The translations under genes and the position numbers were made by a program. From assembly GCF_001742225.1 (NCBI RefSeq), contig NZ_CP017079.1:1-64000 (forward strand): a stretch of DNA of 64,000 nt. Direction: 5' to 3'. The notes beneath the pieces were generated by a model that was not told the DNA's origin, made no database searches, and was given only the letters and a program-made list of their open reading frames with translations. This stretch comes from Novosphingobium resinovorum (GTDB lineage: Bacteria > Pseudomonadota > Alphaproteobacteria > Sphingomonadales > Sphingomonadaceae). Shown in pieces: positions 7,952-14,748 of this stretch (position 1 is the first letter of the stretch; each line of letters starts with the position of its first letter).

Positions 7952-8262
7952 GCCGGAAGGGATCATTGCTCGCATTGCGGGATCGCGATGCAGCGCCAGC
8001 GCCGGCGATGGTCGAGCCGGAGGGGAGGGCGGCCGCGCCGATCGCCCGTGGCACTGGCGCAGGCTCCGGCAGCGGATCGAGCAGCAACCCGGTTGCGCCG
8101 AGCCGTCAGGGCAAGAAGGCCATGACGGGCTATTTCAGCCCGGAAATGTCCTTCGCCATGCACATGACCGCCCGCAAGCACGGCATGAGCCTACAGGACG
8201 CGATGGCCGAGGCGTTCAACGACTGGCTTCGCAAGATGGGGGAAAGCCCTGTAGGCAAGTGA
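7948..8262 (+). CDS. Small RHH partner of ParA (ParG-like)
   Basis: A 104-residue protein with a disordered Gly/Ser/Pro-rich N-terminal half. The compact C-terminal domain (MTGYFSPEMSFAMHM, then GMSLQDAMAEAFNDWL) fits a ribbon-helix-helix centromere-binding protein such as ParG. Position directly behind, and overlapping, parA supports this role. The CATG clusters at 7262-7290 and 8264-8300 are its likely binding sites. The assignment rests on position and shape rather than a diagnostic motif. Confidence 0.75.
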   Translation: MSRKGSLLALRDRDAAPAPAMVEPEGRAAAPIARGTGAGSGSGSSSNPVAPSRQGKKAMTGYFSPEMSFAMHMTARKHGMSLQDAMAEAFNDWLRKMGESPVGK

Positions 8263-8263
8263 G

Positions 8264-8300
8264 CATGTCCACATGCAAACATGCGGGTAAGTAAACATGG
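8264..8300. promoter_or_regulatory. CATG-repeat cluster after the parA partner
   Basis: GCATGTCC, ACATGCAAACATGCG and AACATGG in 37 bp, including an exact 17-bp copy of 7262-7278. It lies between the convergent RHH gene and repA. Candidate parS-type centromere. Confidence 0.55.
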
Positions 8301-8325
8301 CCGCTTGCCCGCATAGAGCAGGGGA

Positions 8326-9438
8326 TCAGCGTAGTGGTTTGCGTTCGTGCCGTTTCTTGCAGAAGCCGAGGAAGGCCCCGGCAGGGCTTTTGAGTTCGGG
8401 CTTGCCCATGTCGTGCCACCACGACACCCATTCGTCATAGAGCGCATACACGTCATAGCCTGGCGCGGCCGTCTTGGCGTCGTGCATGGTTTCCGGGTCG
8501 ATATAGGGCGCATCGTCGCCGGCGCTGGCGACCGGATCGGGCTTGGATTTGAGGCCCGAGCGGTTGCGGAACAAGATCACGTCATCATCCATCGTCACCG
8601 CATAGTCGGGGAAATGGCCGTGATCGGCGTCATGCTCGCAGACCTTCTTGACCAAGGCCCGGAACACTCGGAGCGGGCTGTTCGAGCCGCATTTCTTCTG
8701 TAGCAACTCTAGGCCGATCTTCCATTCGTCCTTCACGCCGCAATGCTTGCGCGCCAGTTCATACATGCGCCGCTCGAACGGCTTGCGGAGCCGGAAATAG
8801 TCGCGGTGGAGCGTCAGGACGTTCTTGCTGATGACCGAGCGATAGACCCAATCCGACAGGGTGATTTCGAGATCGAGCATCCGGCCATCGAACGTCTTGC
8901 GCGTGATCTTGGCCTCTTCGATCAGGCCGAAAATCCGCGTTTCTTCGACACCGCCCGTTTGAATATTGGTCCGCACCGTGGTCCCGCGCAGGCGGGTGAG
9001 GGCGTCGGCCATCAGTCGATAGCCTTCGCCGCTGGTTTGCCGGTTGGTGGCGACGAGCATGTCATAGGCTTGCAGGCGCACCGTGCGGCTAGGTTGCTCG
9101 CCCTGGTTCATCTTCGCGACGAGCTGCGAAATGCAGTAGATCAATATGTCCTTGTCGTGGATCGTCGCCAGCCCCTTGCCCGAGGGGATAATCTCGATGA
9201 CGTTGCCGTTATGCTCGTAGCGCCGCGTCCGGTTGTCGGGCTTGGTCGAGAGCGAAAACACCGGATGCTCCATTGAGGCCATGTCATCCTTGGGGATGGC
9301 GTCCAGCACGTCGCAGATGAACAAGTCCTGGTTGGGATGGCGCACCGGCAGCAGCGGCGTGCGATCGTCGCCGTCCACGGCCGAGACCGGCGCGGCGATC
9401 GGCGCGTCAAACAGGGAAGGGGAGGGGTCTATCGTCAT
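8326..9438 (-). CDS. repA: Replication initiator RepA (RPA family)
   Basis: A 370-residue initiator of the RPA family used by many alphaproteobacterial iteron plasmids. Recognisable blocks include PNQDLFICDVLDAIPKDDMA, MEHPVFSLSTKPD, DILIYCISQLVAKMNQG and the paired winged-helix region around YRSVISKNVLTLHRDYF and FERRMYELARKHCG. The ATG at 9438 lies inside the first iteron, so RepA binding would occlude its own start region and autoregulate. It is the only RPA-type initiator in segment A and pairs with the origin at 9429-9739. Confidence 0.93.
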   Translation of the reverse strand: MTIDPSPSLFDAPIAAPVSAVDGDDRTPLLPVRHPNQDLFICDVLDAIPKDDMASMEHPVFSLSTKPDNRTRRYEHNGNVIEIIPSGKGLATIHDKDILIYCISQLVAKMNQGEQPSRTVRLQAYDMLVATNRQTSGEGYRLMADALTRLRGTTVRTNIQTGGVEETRIFGLIEEAKITRKTFDGRMLDLEITLSDWVYRSVISKNVLTLHRDYFRLRKPFERRMYELARKHCGVKDEWKIGLELLQKKCGSNSPLRVFRALVKKVCEHDADHGHFPDYAVTMDDDVILFRNRSGLKSKPDPVASAGDDAPYIDPETMHDAKTAAPGYDVYALYDEWVSWWHDMGKPELKSPAGAFLGFCKKRHERKPLR

Positions 9439-9625
9439 TTCACTAACGCTAGGGCTACTATCGTCATTTCACATACGCAAGCGGATTATCGTCATTTCAG
9501 ATTCACCGCCGCGCTATCGTCATTTCGATTACGCTTGAGCGCGGCAGGGAAGGCCTGGCGCTATCGTCATAGTGGATTCGCCTTTTCGTCACTCTGGATT
9601 CGCTTTTTCGTCAGAGCGGATTCAC
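9429..9625. repeat. Seven iterons of the segment A origin
   Basis: Direct repeats of 21 bp start at 9429, 9458, 9486, 9514, 9561, 9583 and 9605. Units 1-4 share TATCGTCATTTC followed by ATTCGC-like ends. Units 5-7 keep TCGTCA and GGATTC with a diverged middle. Spacing is 28-29 bp, then 47, then 22. The first unit overlaps the repA start codon. This is a classic iteron array for RepA binding. Confidence 0.92.
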
Positions 9626-9739
9626 CGCGCGGCAAATTTCTGCCAAAAAAGCGAGGATTTCTGCGCCTTTCCGGGCAGGCCGAATTTCCGTAACACATCA
9701 CTAAACCCATATTTTAACACTAGGCTGACCTGTGGATAA
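9626..9739. other. AT-richer origin segment with DnaA box
   Basis: After the iterons comes an AT-rich stretch for this GC-rich DNA (AAATTTCTGCCAAAAAAGCG, ATATTTTAACAC). It ends in TGTGGATAA (9731-9739), the exact complement of the DnaA box TTATCCACA. Together with the iterons this forms the likely oriV and strand-opening region. Confidence 0.8.
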
Positions 9740-10307
9740 CTTCAGCGGAAGATTATGACGAGAGGCTGGATCATCGTGGTTTCACCCACCAGCGTCCCGC
9801 CAGATCGGACAGCTTGTCCCGAAAATCGGGACAACGGCAGCGCGACTCACCAGCGCCGCGCTTCAGGCACAATCAGAAAGAAGAAAAACACCGCCTCTTG
9901 GGGCTTCGCCCCGCCGGCTCGCGGCCTTCGGCCGCCCCGGATCGCTTTAGCGATCCTCCCACCCGGCATCCCCATGATGAGCCGGCTTCGCCGGCACGCT
10001 TTTTGTTAGAAAGGGGATCGTTTAAACGCTGCGCCTCCATCGCAGCCACAGCGCCAGCGGCACCGTCGCAATTGGCTTTCCAGAAAAGCCAGGCGGATAG
10101 GACAGCGATCAATCCGAGAGGGCAGGGCAGGCGGAAATGTCGCCACAGGCGCGATTTCCGGGCCGCTGGGCCTCATTTCAGACGTTCGGCAAGGTCGGGG
10201 AGGGTTCGGCCGGCATGGCGCTCTACGGGCTTCCCAGGCGGCTGATTTTTTGGAAAGCTAGATCCTCGCGGGGTCAGAGGATCTAGCGCGTAGAATTTGA
10301 GCCGGTC
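9740..10307. other. Non-coding region with four consecutive short hairpins
   Basis: No convincing gene. Four short perfect hairpins lie at 9900-9912, 9921-9935, 9939-9956 and 9981-9995, three with a TTCG centre. The last is followed by CTTTTTG and may terminate transcription. CGTTTAAACG is at 10019-10028. A perfect 10-bp inverted repeat (CTAGATCCTC, 10258-10267/10277-10286) sits just past the 3' end of the next gene. Confidence 0.6.
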
Positions 10308-10739
10308 CTAATGGCGCGTCCGCTTCTGTGGCGGCGGCGCTGCCATAAGCCCATCAAAGGCGGAGTCATCGCCCAATGCGTAGCGGCGCAGCGGATCATC
10401 CTCCGTCATGCGACCGGCCTGCACCTCGCGCCCGGTCACATACCGCAGCCGGTCCCGGTCCAGCACGCCATCGACAAGGCATTCCGCGCGCAGGAACATC
10501 CATATCTGGCCCTGGCGGTGTTGGGCGAAGGCTTCAACATTGCCGTTCGTCTCTTGGAGATGCACGGCCACCAGGTCGCAAACGAGATTGAATATCCGCA
10601 TGAGGCCAAGCCGGCTTTCCTCATCGGTAATCGCCGCGTGCAGCTCCAACACTTCATCGCGGATCGCGGGGAGAGGGGCGGAACCGCTCTCTCCATAGGC
10701 CATGAGCCGGTCCCAAAGATCAATGACGCGCTGATCCAT
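10308..10739 (-). CDS. Hypothetical protein upstream of oriV
   Basis: A 143-residue soluble, largely helical protein (MDQRVIDLWDRLMAYGESG...). The start at 10739 is preceded by GAAGGATAGGAT, a good ribosome-binding site. There are no membrane segments and no motif I recognise. It ends in a basic PPPQKRTRH tail. It lies alone between the origin and traG on the traG strand, and could be a transfer or copy-number accessory protein, but nothing in the sequence decides this. Confidence 0.65.
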   Translation of the reverse strand: MDQRVIDLWDRLMAYGESGSAPLPAIRDEVLELHAAITDEESRLGLMRIFNLVCDLVAVHLQETNGNVEAFAQHRQGQIWMFLRAECLVDGVLDRDRLRYVTGREVQAGRMTEDDPLRRYALGDDSAFDGLMAAPPPQKRTRH

Positions 10740-10815
10740 ATCCTATCCTTCCGCCCTTGGCGGCGGTTCTGACACTATACAACAATCGGCCTATCCCCTT
10801 GCTCGATAGTCCGGT

Positions 10816-12495
10816 TCACGGTTTGTCGAATCTCCCGGCGAACTCGCGATCGGCATAGTAAGCGAGCTTGGTCGCGACGATCGGGCGTTGCCCCGCGAGG
10901 AACAACAATTCCAGATTGGCCGGCATGGTGCGGACCTCATCGGGCGTGAGTAGGGGCCGCGCGACATGCTGCGACCCGAACGATATGCCGGTTTCCTCCG
11001 CGTCGATCGCGCGGCTCATGGTCTCGAACACGACCGTCTCCTGGCCGAGCAGATCGGAGACGAGCTTGGCGCTGTCGTGATCGTTGACCCCGAATATCTG
11101 CAAGACGCCGGCGTTGGACAGGAAGGTGCCGGCGCGGCGCTCGTAGAGCGCGCGGAGCTGGTGAACGTCCTGCAAGATCGGCCAGAGCTGGATGCCGTAA
11201 CCGGCCATCAGGCCCATAGCGCGCTCGACAGGTTCGAGGCGGCCGAGCGCGGCAAATTCATCGAGCAGGAACAGGACGGGGCGGGCAGGGGAGGCGGGTG
11301 CGCGCGCCAGATCGGTCAGCCCTTGCGCCAGCATCAGGCGCAGCCAGCGGGCATAGGTGGCGAGCCGATCGGGCGGCAGCACCAGATAAACGGTTGTGGG
11401 CTGCGCCTTCACATCGGCGAAGGTGAAATCCGAGCGGCCCAGCACGGCCGACATGCGCGGGGAATCGAGAAAATGGGTATGGCGCTGCGCGGCCGACAGC
11501 ACGCCGGCTGCCTCGCGGTCGGACTTGCCCAGGTGGCGGTTGGCGGCACGCGCGATCAGGCCCCGCGCCTGCGTGCTGCGCGACATTTCCCGCAGCATCC
11601 GCTGGAAATTATCAGGGGCGAAGGTGAGGCAGTCGCGCAGGGCTTCCAGCGTGCGATCCTGGCCTTGCGCTTGCGGGTCACAGGCCACCCACAGGAGGAT
11701 GCCGGCGATCAGCGCCTTGGCTTCCTCGTTCCAATGCGCCTCGCCGGCTTCGCCGGGAGCGTCATAGACCAGCGCATCGGCCAGAGTCATCGCGTCGTCG
11801 GCGAGATCGAGGCCGGCAGGGTCGAGGCGATCGAGCGGGTTGAACGCGGCCGAGGCGATGCCCGTCACCCCGAAGGGATCGAGGACATGGACCGGGCCGA
11901 ACCTGGCGCGATGGCGGGCGGTGATGCGGGCGTTCTCGCCCTTGGGGTCGATGCAGATGACCGAACCGGGATAGTCGAGCAGATTGGGAATGATGGTCCC
12001 CACGCCCTTGCCGGTGCGCGTCGGCGCGATCGTCAGCAGATGGGAGGGGCCGGCGTAGCGCAGCAGCTTGCCCGACTTGCGATCACGACCGATCAGCAGG
12101 CCGTCGCCATTTTGGGCGAGGGGCTTTGTCTCGCGATCGGTGGCGAAACGGGCCGAGCCGTGCGTGTCGTCGCCGGCAGGACCGCCATAACGCAGGATCA
12201 GCGGTTGGAAGAGGGCGCGCAGCGTGACGAGGAAGATGACCAGGCCCGTCAGCATCATCACGATCTGGTAGATATTGGAATCGCGGGGCAGGCCGAGCAG
12301 CTTGCCGAGGATGAGCGGCACCCCAAGCCCCAGCACCAGGGCGGTGATGAGGAACAGCACCAGGACGCCGAACAGATGGCGGATGAGGGCGACCGGGCTG
12401 ACCACAAGGGCGGTGATCGCCCATATCGGGTTGGTCCGCGCGATGCGCGCAAGGTTACGGATCGCGCGGCCGAGCTGGCGGAACCATTCCATCAT
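10816..12495 (-). CDS. traG: TraG/VirD4-like type IV coupling protein
   Basis: A 559-residue ATPase of the VirD4/TraG family that couples the relaxosome to a type IV secretion channel at the inner membrane. Two N-terminal membrane segments span about residues 22-65 and 78-100. Walker A is PTRTGKGVGT near residue 156 and Walker B is VLFLLDEFAALG near 415. Tandem ATGs at 12495/12492 follow GGAGGGAG. It is the last gene of the traC-traD...traG minus-strand block, as in Ti-type transfer regions. Segment A encodes no secretion channel, so transfer would need one from another plasmid. Confidence 0.93.
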   Translation of the reverse strand: MMEWFRQLGRAIRNLARIARTNPIWAITALVVSPVALIRHLFGVLVLFLITALVLGLGVPLILGKLLGLPRDSNIYQIVMMLTGLVIFLVTLRALFQPLILRYGGPAGDDTHGSARFATDRETKPLAQNGDGLLIGRDRKSGKLLRYAGPSHLLTIAPTRTGKGVGTIIPNLLDYPGSVICIDPKGENARITARHRARFGPVHVLDPFGVTGIASAAFNPLDRLDPAGLDLADDAMTLADALVYDAPGEAGEAHWNEEAKALIAGILLWVACDPQAQGQDRTLEALRDCLTFAPDNFQRMLREMSRSTQARGLIARAANRHLGKSDREAAGVLSAAQRHTHFLDSPRMSAVLGRSDFTFADVKAQPTTVYLVLPPDRLATYARWLRLMLAQGLTDLARAPASPARPVLFLLDEFAALGRLEPVERAMGLMAGYGIQLWPILQDVHQLRALYERRAGTFLSNAGVLQIFGVNDHDSAKLVSDLLGQETVVFETMSRAIDAEETGISFGSQHVARPLLTPDEVRTMPANLELLFLAGQRPIVATKLAYYADREFAGRFDKP

Positions 12496-12509
12496 CAGGA
12501 CTCCCTCCC

Positions 12510-12520
12510 ATCGTCATTTC
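12510..12520. promoter_or_regulatory. Isolated iteron core upstream of traG
   Basis: ATCGTCATTTC, the 11-bp core shared by iterons 1-4 at the origin, occurs once more here, between traG and the VbhA-like gene. It could let RepA touch the traG promoter or act in origin pairing. Chance occurrence of one 11-mer in the window is low but not negligible. Confidence 0.4.
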
Positions 12521-12537
12521 CCAATATCCGGCGCGGA

Positions 12538-12810
12538 TCACGGCCGATCGCGGGCCTCCCATGCGGCTTCGAGTTCTGCGAGGCTGGCGAAATAGTCCTG
12601 CGCCGGCGCGCTTGCGGGCAGGCTGTTGGCATGAGCGAGCGCGGCGGCGATGTATTCGCTTTCGGAGAGTTCGCCGGCGACGAACCGGACGCCCAGCGCC
12701 GCCATTCCCGGCGAGAGAGCGAAGCCCGACAGCTCGATATTGGTCCGCGCGAAATCGATCGCCTTCTGGCGTCGGGCGCGTTCGTCGTCCGATATGGGAT
12801 GCTCATTCAT
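12538..12810 (-). CDS. VbhA-like small protein
   Basis: A 90-residue protein matching the antitoxin VbhA pattern: RRQKAIDFARTNIELSGFAL, then SPGMAALGVRFVAGELSESEY. VbhA proteins inhibit Fic AMP-transferases by inserting a glutamate into the active site. Here the equivalent position reads LSG rather than LEG, so the inhibitory Glu appears replaced by Ser. No Fic gene is nearby in segment A; the only Fic is at 42773 in segment B. Its start overlaps the 3' end of the nucleotidyltransferase/HEPN gene by 8 bp. Confidence 0.72.
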   Translation of the reverse strand: MNEHPISDDERARRQKAIDFARTNIELSGFALSPGMAALGVRFVAGELSESEYIAAALAHANSLPASAPAQDYFASLAELEAAWEARDRP

Positions 12811-13738
12811 CGGCGGGGCTTTTCTCGGGGGTGTCGTCGCCGGCGAGGTGTTCGGCGCAGATCGCGCCGGCGATCGTGTGGAGATGCTTCACGCGGTCAA
12901 CGAGCCAGGCCAGTTCGTCGGCGGTGATTTCATAGGCATGGGAATAGCGGGCCTCGACATAGGCGCGCTGCAACTGCGCGAAATGGCGGCGGGCGGCGCG
13001 GGTATCGCGCGGCCAGGCTTCGATCAGCCGGGGATCGAGATTTTCGGCGAGCGAGCGCAGGATGCCGAGACGGTGCGATTTGGGCGCGTAGAGCGTCAGG
13101 ACGAGCAGCACGGCGTTATAGACCCGCTCGACGGCCTGGTGGAGCATGAACGCGGCATCGCGCGGCACGCCATCGGCAATGCTGTCCCGGGCGAGCTTGA
13201 GCGCGTGCGCGGCGAGCGGGAACCAGTGGTCGCGATGGCGCAGGGCTTCGGCGTGGCGTTCCTGCGCGTCGAGCTGGCGCGGCACGGCGAGGGCTTGCCC
13301 TGGCGCTTCGTAGAGGGCGATGCCGTCGCGGGCTATGTCGGCGAAGAAGGGACGGCCGCGCGCGAGCTGGTCGTTCACGTCCATCAGCGAATGCACGATG
13401 AAATTGACGGGTGTGGCGAGGTGCCTGGTGACGGTCAGCTCGCGCACCAGATGATCGTCGGCGACCGCCCACCATGTTTGCAGATCGGTGAAGGTGTCGG
13501 CGTTGACGACGACGAGCAGGTCATAATCGGAAATGTAACCGCTGGCGCGATCCTCGACCCAATCGCCGCGTGCGTAGGAGCCGAACAGGATCAGCTTGAG
13601 GATGCGGCCGCCCTTGCGCTTGTCCGAGAGCTTGGTTTTGACGGCATCCTCAAATTCATCGAACAGGACGCGGGCGACCCGTTCCAGCTCGCGGCGCTTG
13701 ACGGCGGGCAGATGGTCGAGGCCGGTCCGCATCGTCAT
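12803..13738 (-). CDS. Nucleotidyltransferase-HEPN fusion protein
   Basis: A 311-residue fusion. Residues ~45-80 hold a minimal nucleotidyltransferase motif (LILFGSYARGDW ... ISDYDLLVVV) with the GS and DxD signature. The C-terminal half is a HEPN-like four-helix region (WFPLAAHALKLARDSI, AAFMLHQAVERVYNAVLL). Separate MNT and HEPN proteins form toxin-antitoxin pairs in which the MNT chemically blocks the HEPN RNase; here both are on one chain. It overlaps neighbours by 4 and 8 bp inside the tra block. Its role in maintenance or defence is inferred. Confidence 0.8.
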   Translation of the reverse strand: MTMRTGLDHLPAVKRRELERVARVLFDEFEDAVKTKLSDKRKGGRILKLILFGSYARGDWVEDRASGYISDYDLLVVVNADTFTDLQTWWAVADDHLVRELTVTRHLATPVNFIVHSLMDVNDQLARGRPFFADIARDGIALYEAPGQALAVPRQLDAQERHAEALRHRDHWFPLAAHALKLARDSIADGVPRDAAFMLHQAVERVYNAVLLVLTLYAPKSHRLGILRSLAENLDPRLIEAWPRDTRAARRHFAQLQRAYVEARYSHAYEITADELAWLVDRVKHLHTIAGAICAEHLAGDDTPEKSPADE

Positions 13739-14016
13739 CCGATCGTCGCCGGCGAGATCGCCAGCGTCGGGTCGGCGTCGGGATGATCGAGGAGCTTGAG
13801 GACGATCGCGGTGGCGAGGGGAGGGGGCACGGATTCCTCGCGGAGCATGTCGAACAGGGCGTGTTCAGCCAAGTCGAGGTCCATGCCTTCGATCGCGAGA
13901 TTGGCGCGTGCGTCGGCATCGTCCTCGCGCCATAGCGCGACTTCGGCCGGGGTGCCGCGCGTGAAATCGAGCGCGCGGACCTGGGCGCGGATCGCTTCGA
14001 CATCGAGCCTGTTCAT
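13735..14016 (-). CDS. Small antitoxin-like protein with NxxxEG motif
   Basis: A 93-residue protein starting at MNRLDVEAIRA. The middle reads DARANLAIEGMDLDLAE, which resembles the inhibitory helix of Fic antitoxins ([S/T]xxxE[G/N], with N in the first position). It then ends in a helix (FDMLREESVPPPLATAIVL). The same NxxxEG form is seen in the antitoxin of the segment B Fic gene. It overlaps the next gene by 4 bp. No toxin partner other than the adjacent MNT-HEPN protein is present. Confidence 0.55.
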   Translation of the reverse strand: MNRLDVEAIRAQVRALDFTRGTPAEVALWREDDADARANLAIEGMDLDLAEHALFDMLREESVPPPLATAIVLKLLDHPDADPTLAISPATIG

Positions 14017-14231
14017 GGTGCGTCTCTCCCTTCCGCTTCCGCGTCGAACGCGCGCTTGCCGCGCCGCTTCCAGAGCATGAGCCGGTCGCGGTCCTCGCGC
14101 GCCTTGGCGGCCAGTTCGAGCAGCGCGCCGTAGAGGGTGGCGCGATCGTCGTCGGCCAGCTCGACCAAGCCGGCTTTCTGGACCAGGCCGCCCAGCTCTA
14201 TGAGGTGGCGGGTGCGTTCGCGGCGAGCCAC
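14013..14231 (-). CDS. traD: Conjugal transfer protein TraD
   Basis: Ti-type TraD, a small accessory protein of conjugative DNA processing: TRHLIELGGLVQKAGLVELA, then ATLYGALLELA and a basic WKRRGKRAF tail. With the GTG at 14231 it has 72 residues, the usual size. The same frame stays open upstream to an ATG at 14459 and looks coiled-coil there, but it would overlap traC by 190 bp. Either the start is uncertain or the traC/traD border has shifted. Order traC-traD-traG on one strand, opposite to traA, matches Ti plasmids. Confidence 0.75.
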   Translation of the reverse strand: MARRERTRHLIELGGLVQKAGLVELADDDRATLYGALLELAAKAREDRDRLMLWKRRGKRAFDAEAEGRDAP

Positions 14232-14268
14232 GGCCCATTCCCTCGTATCGGTGCGGCGCTGTGCGGCT

Positions 14269-14574
14269 TCAACCCTGCGTCTCGCCTGCGCCAGTTTTGC
14301 TTCCGCCTCCCGCGTTGCCGCCAGTGCTTCGGCCAGCCTTTCGGCCGCGTCCTTGAAAGAAGGCGGACCCCTTCGCGCGCCACGCCTCCTTTTCGTCGGC
14401 GCTGGCAGATTCGACGGCGGCGAGCAGCACCCCGGCCAGCACATCGAGATCGAGCGCATCGGCCCCGGTGGATGTGACCAGCTCGCCTAGCTGCTGGACC
14501 TTCTTCGCCTTGAGGGCGCGGGCCTTGTCGCCCAGCGCCTTCAACTCGGCGTCATAGTCGCGGACCTTACGCAT
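14269..14574 (-). CDS. traC: Conjugal transfer protein TraC
   Basis: A 101-residue Ti-type TraC, an oriT-associated accessory protein. Recognisable stretch: DYDAELKALGDKARALKAKK, then VQQLGELVTSTGADALD. The start at MRKVRDYD (14574) lies next to the oriT region. The last ~30 residues are Gly/Ser/Arg-rich and look less conserved, while the other frame over the same bases looks like coiled coil. A small frameshift near 14390 is possible. It is the first gene of the minus-strand transfer operon, divergent from traA. Confidence 0.8.
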   Translation of the reverse strand: MRKVRDYDAELKALGDKARALKAKKVQQLGELVTSTGADALDLDVLAGVLLAAVESASADEKEAWRAKGSAFFQGRGRKAGRSTGGNAGGGSKTGAGETQG

Positions 14575-14690
14575 ATTCTCTCCCTCGCGCCCATGATCGG
14601 GAGTGGCAGCGTAGCACGGTCGCGGTGACAGGACAGCAGCTCCGGATAAAAAATGCGGCAAAGTCAATCATGCGAACGGCAGAGAGTGTG

Positions 14691-14724
14691 AGTGCGCGCT
14701 TATACGTCGTTGCCGACGTGCGCT
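14691..14724. other. Candidate oriT of segment A (MOBQ/Ti type)
   Basis: Between divergent traC and traA lies GTGCGCGCTTATACGTCG, whose complement (TATAAGCGCGCAC) resembles IncQ/Ti nic regions (TAAGTGCG). It is followed by the perfect stem ACGTCG-TTGC-CGACGT (14704-14719). Position and similarity to the TTATACGTCG part of Ti oriT support this. The exact nick is not determined. Confidence 0.65.
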
Positions 14725-14748
14725 AAGAAAGGCAGTATAGCGGCCGTC

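Noticed and set aside
9898..9998. CRISPR-like array
   Set aside because: The hairpins differ in sequence and spacing; there are no direct repeats with unique spacers and no cas genes.
10966..12927. Very long open frame on the plus strand opposite traG (653 codons)
   Set aside because: It is the GC-driven antisense shadow of traG; composition is Arg/Gly/Gln-rich without any domain, and traG has clear Walker motifs.
14232..14459. Long upstream start for traD
   Set aside because: It would overlap traC by about 190 bp; the coiled-coil look of the frame is noted but not enough without a start codon in between.
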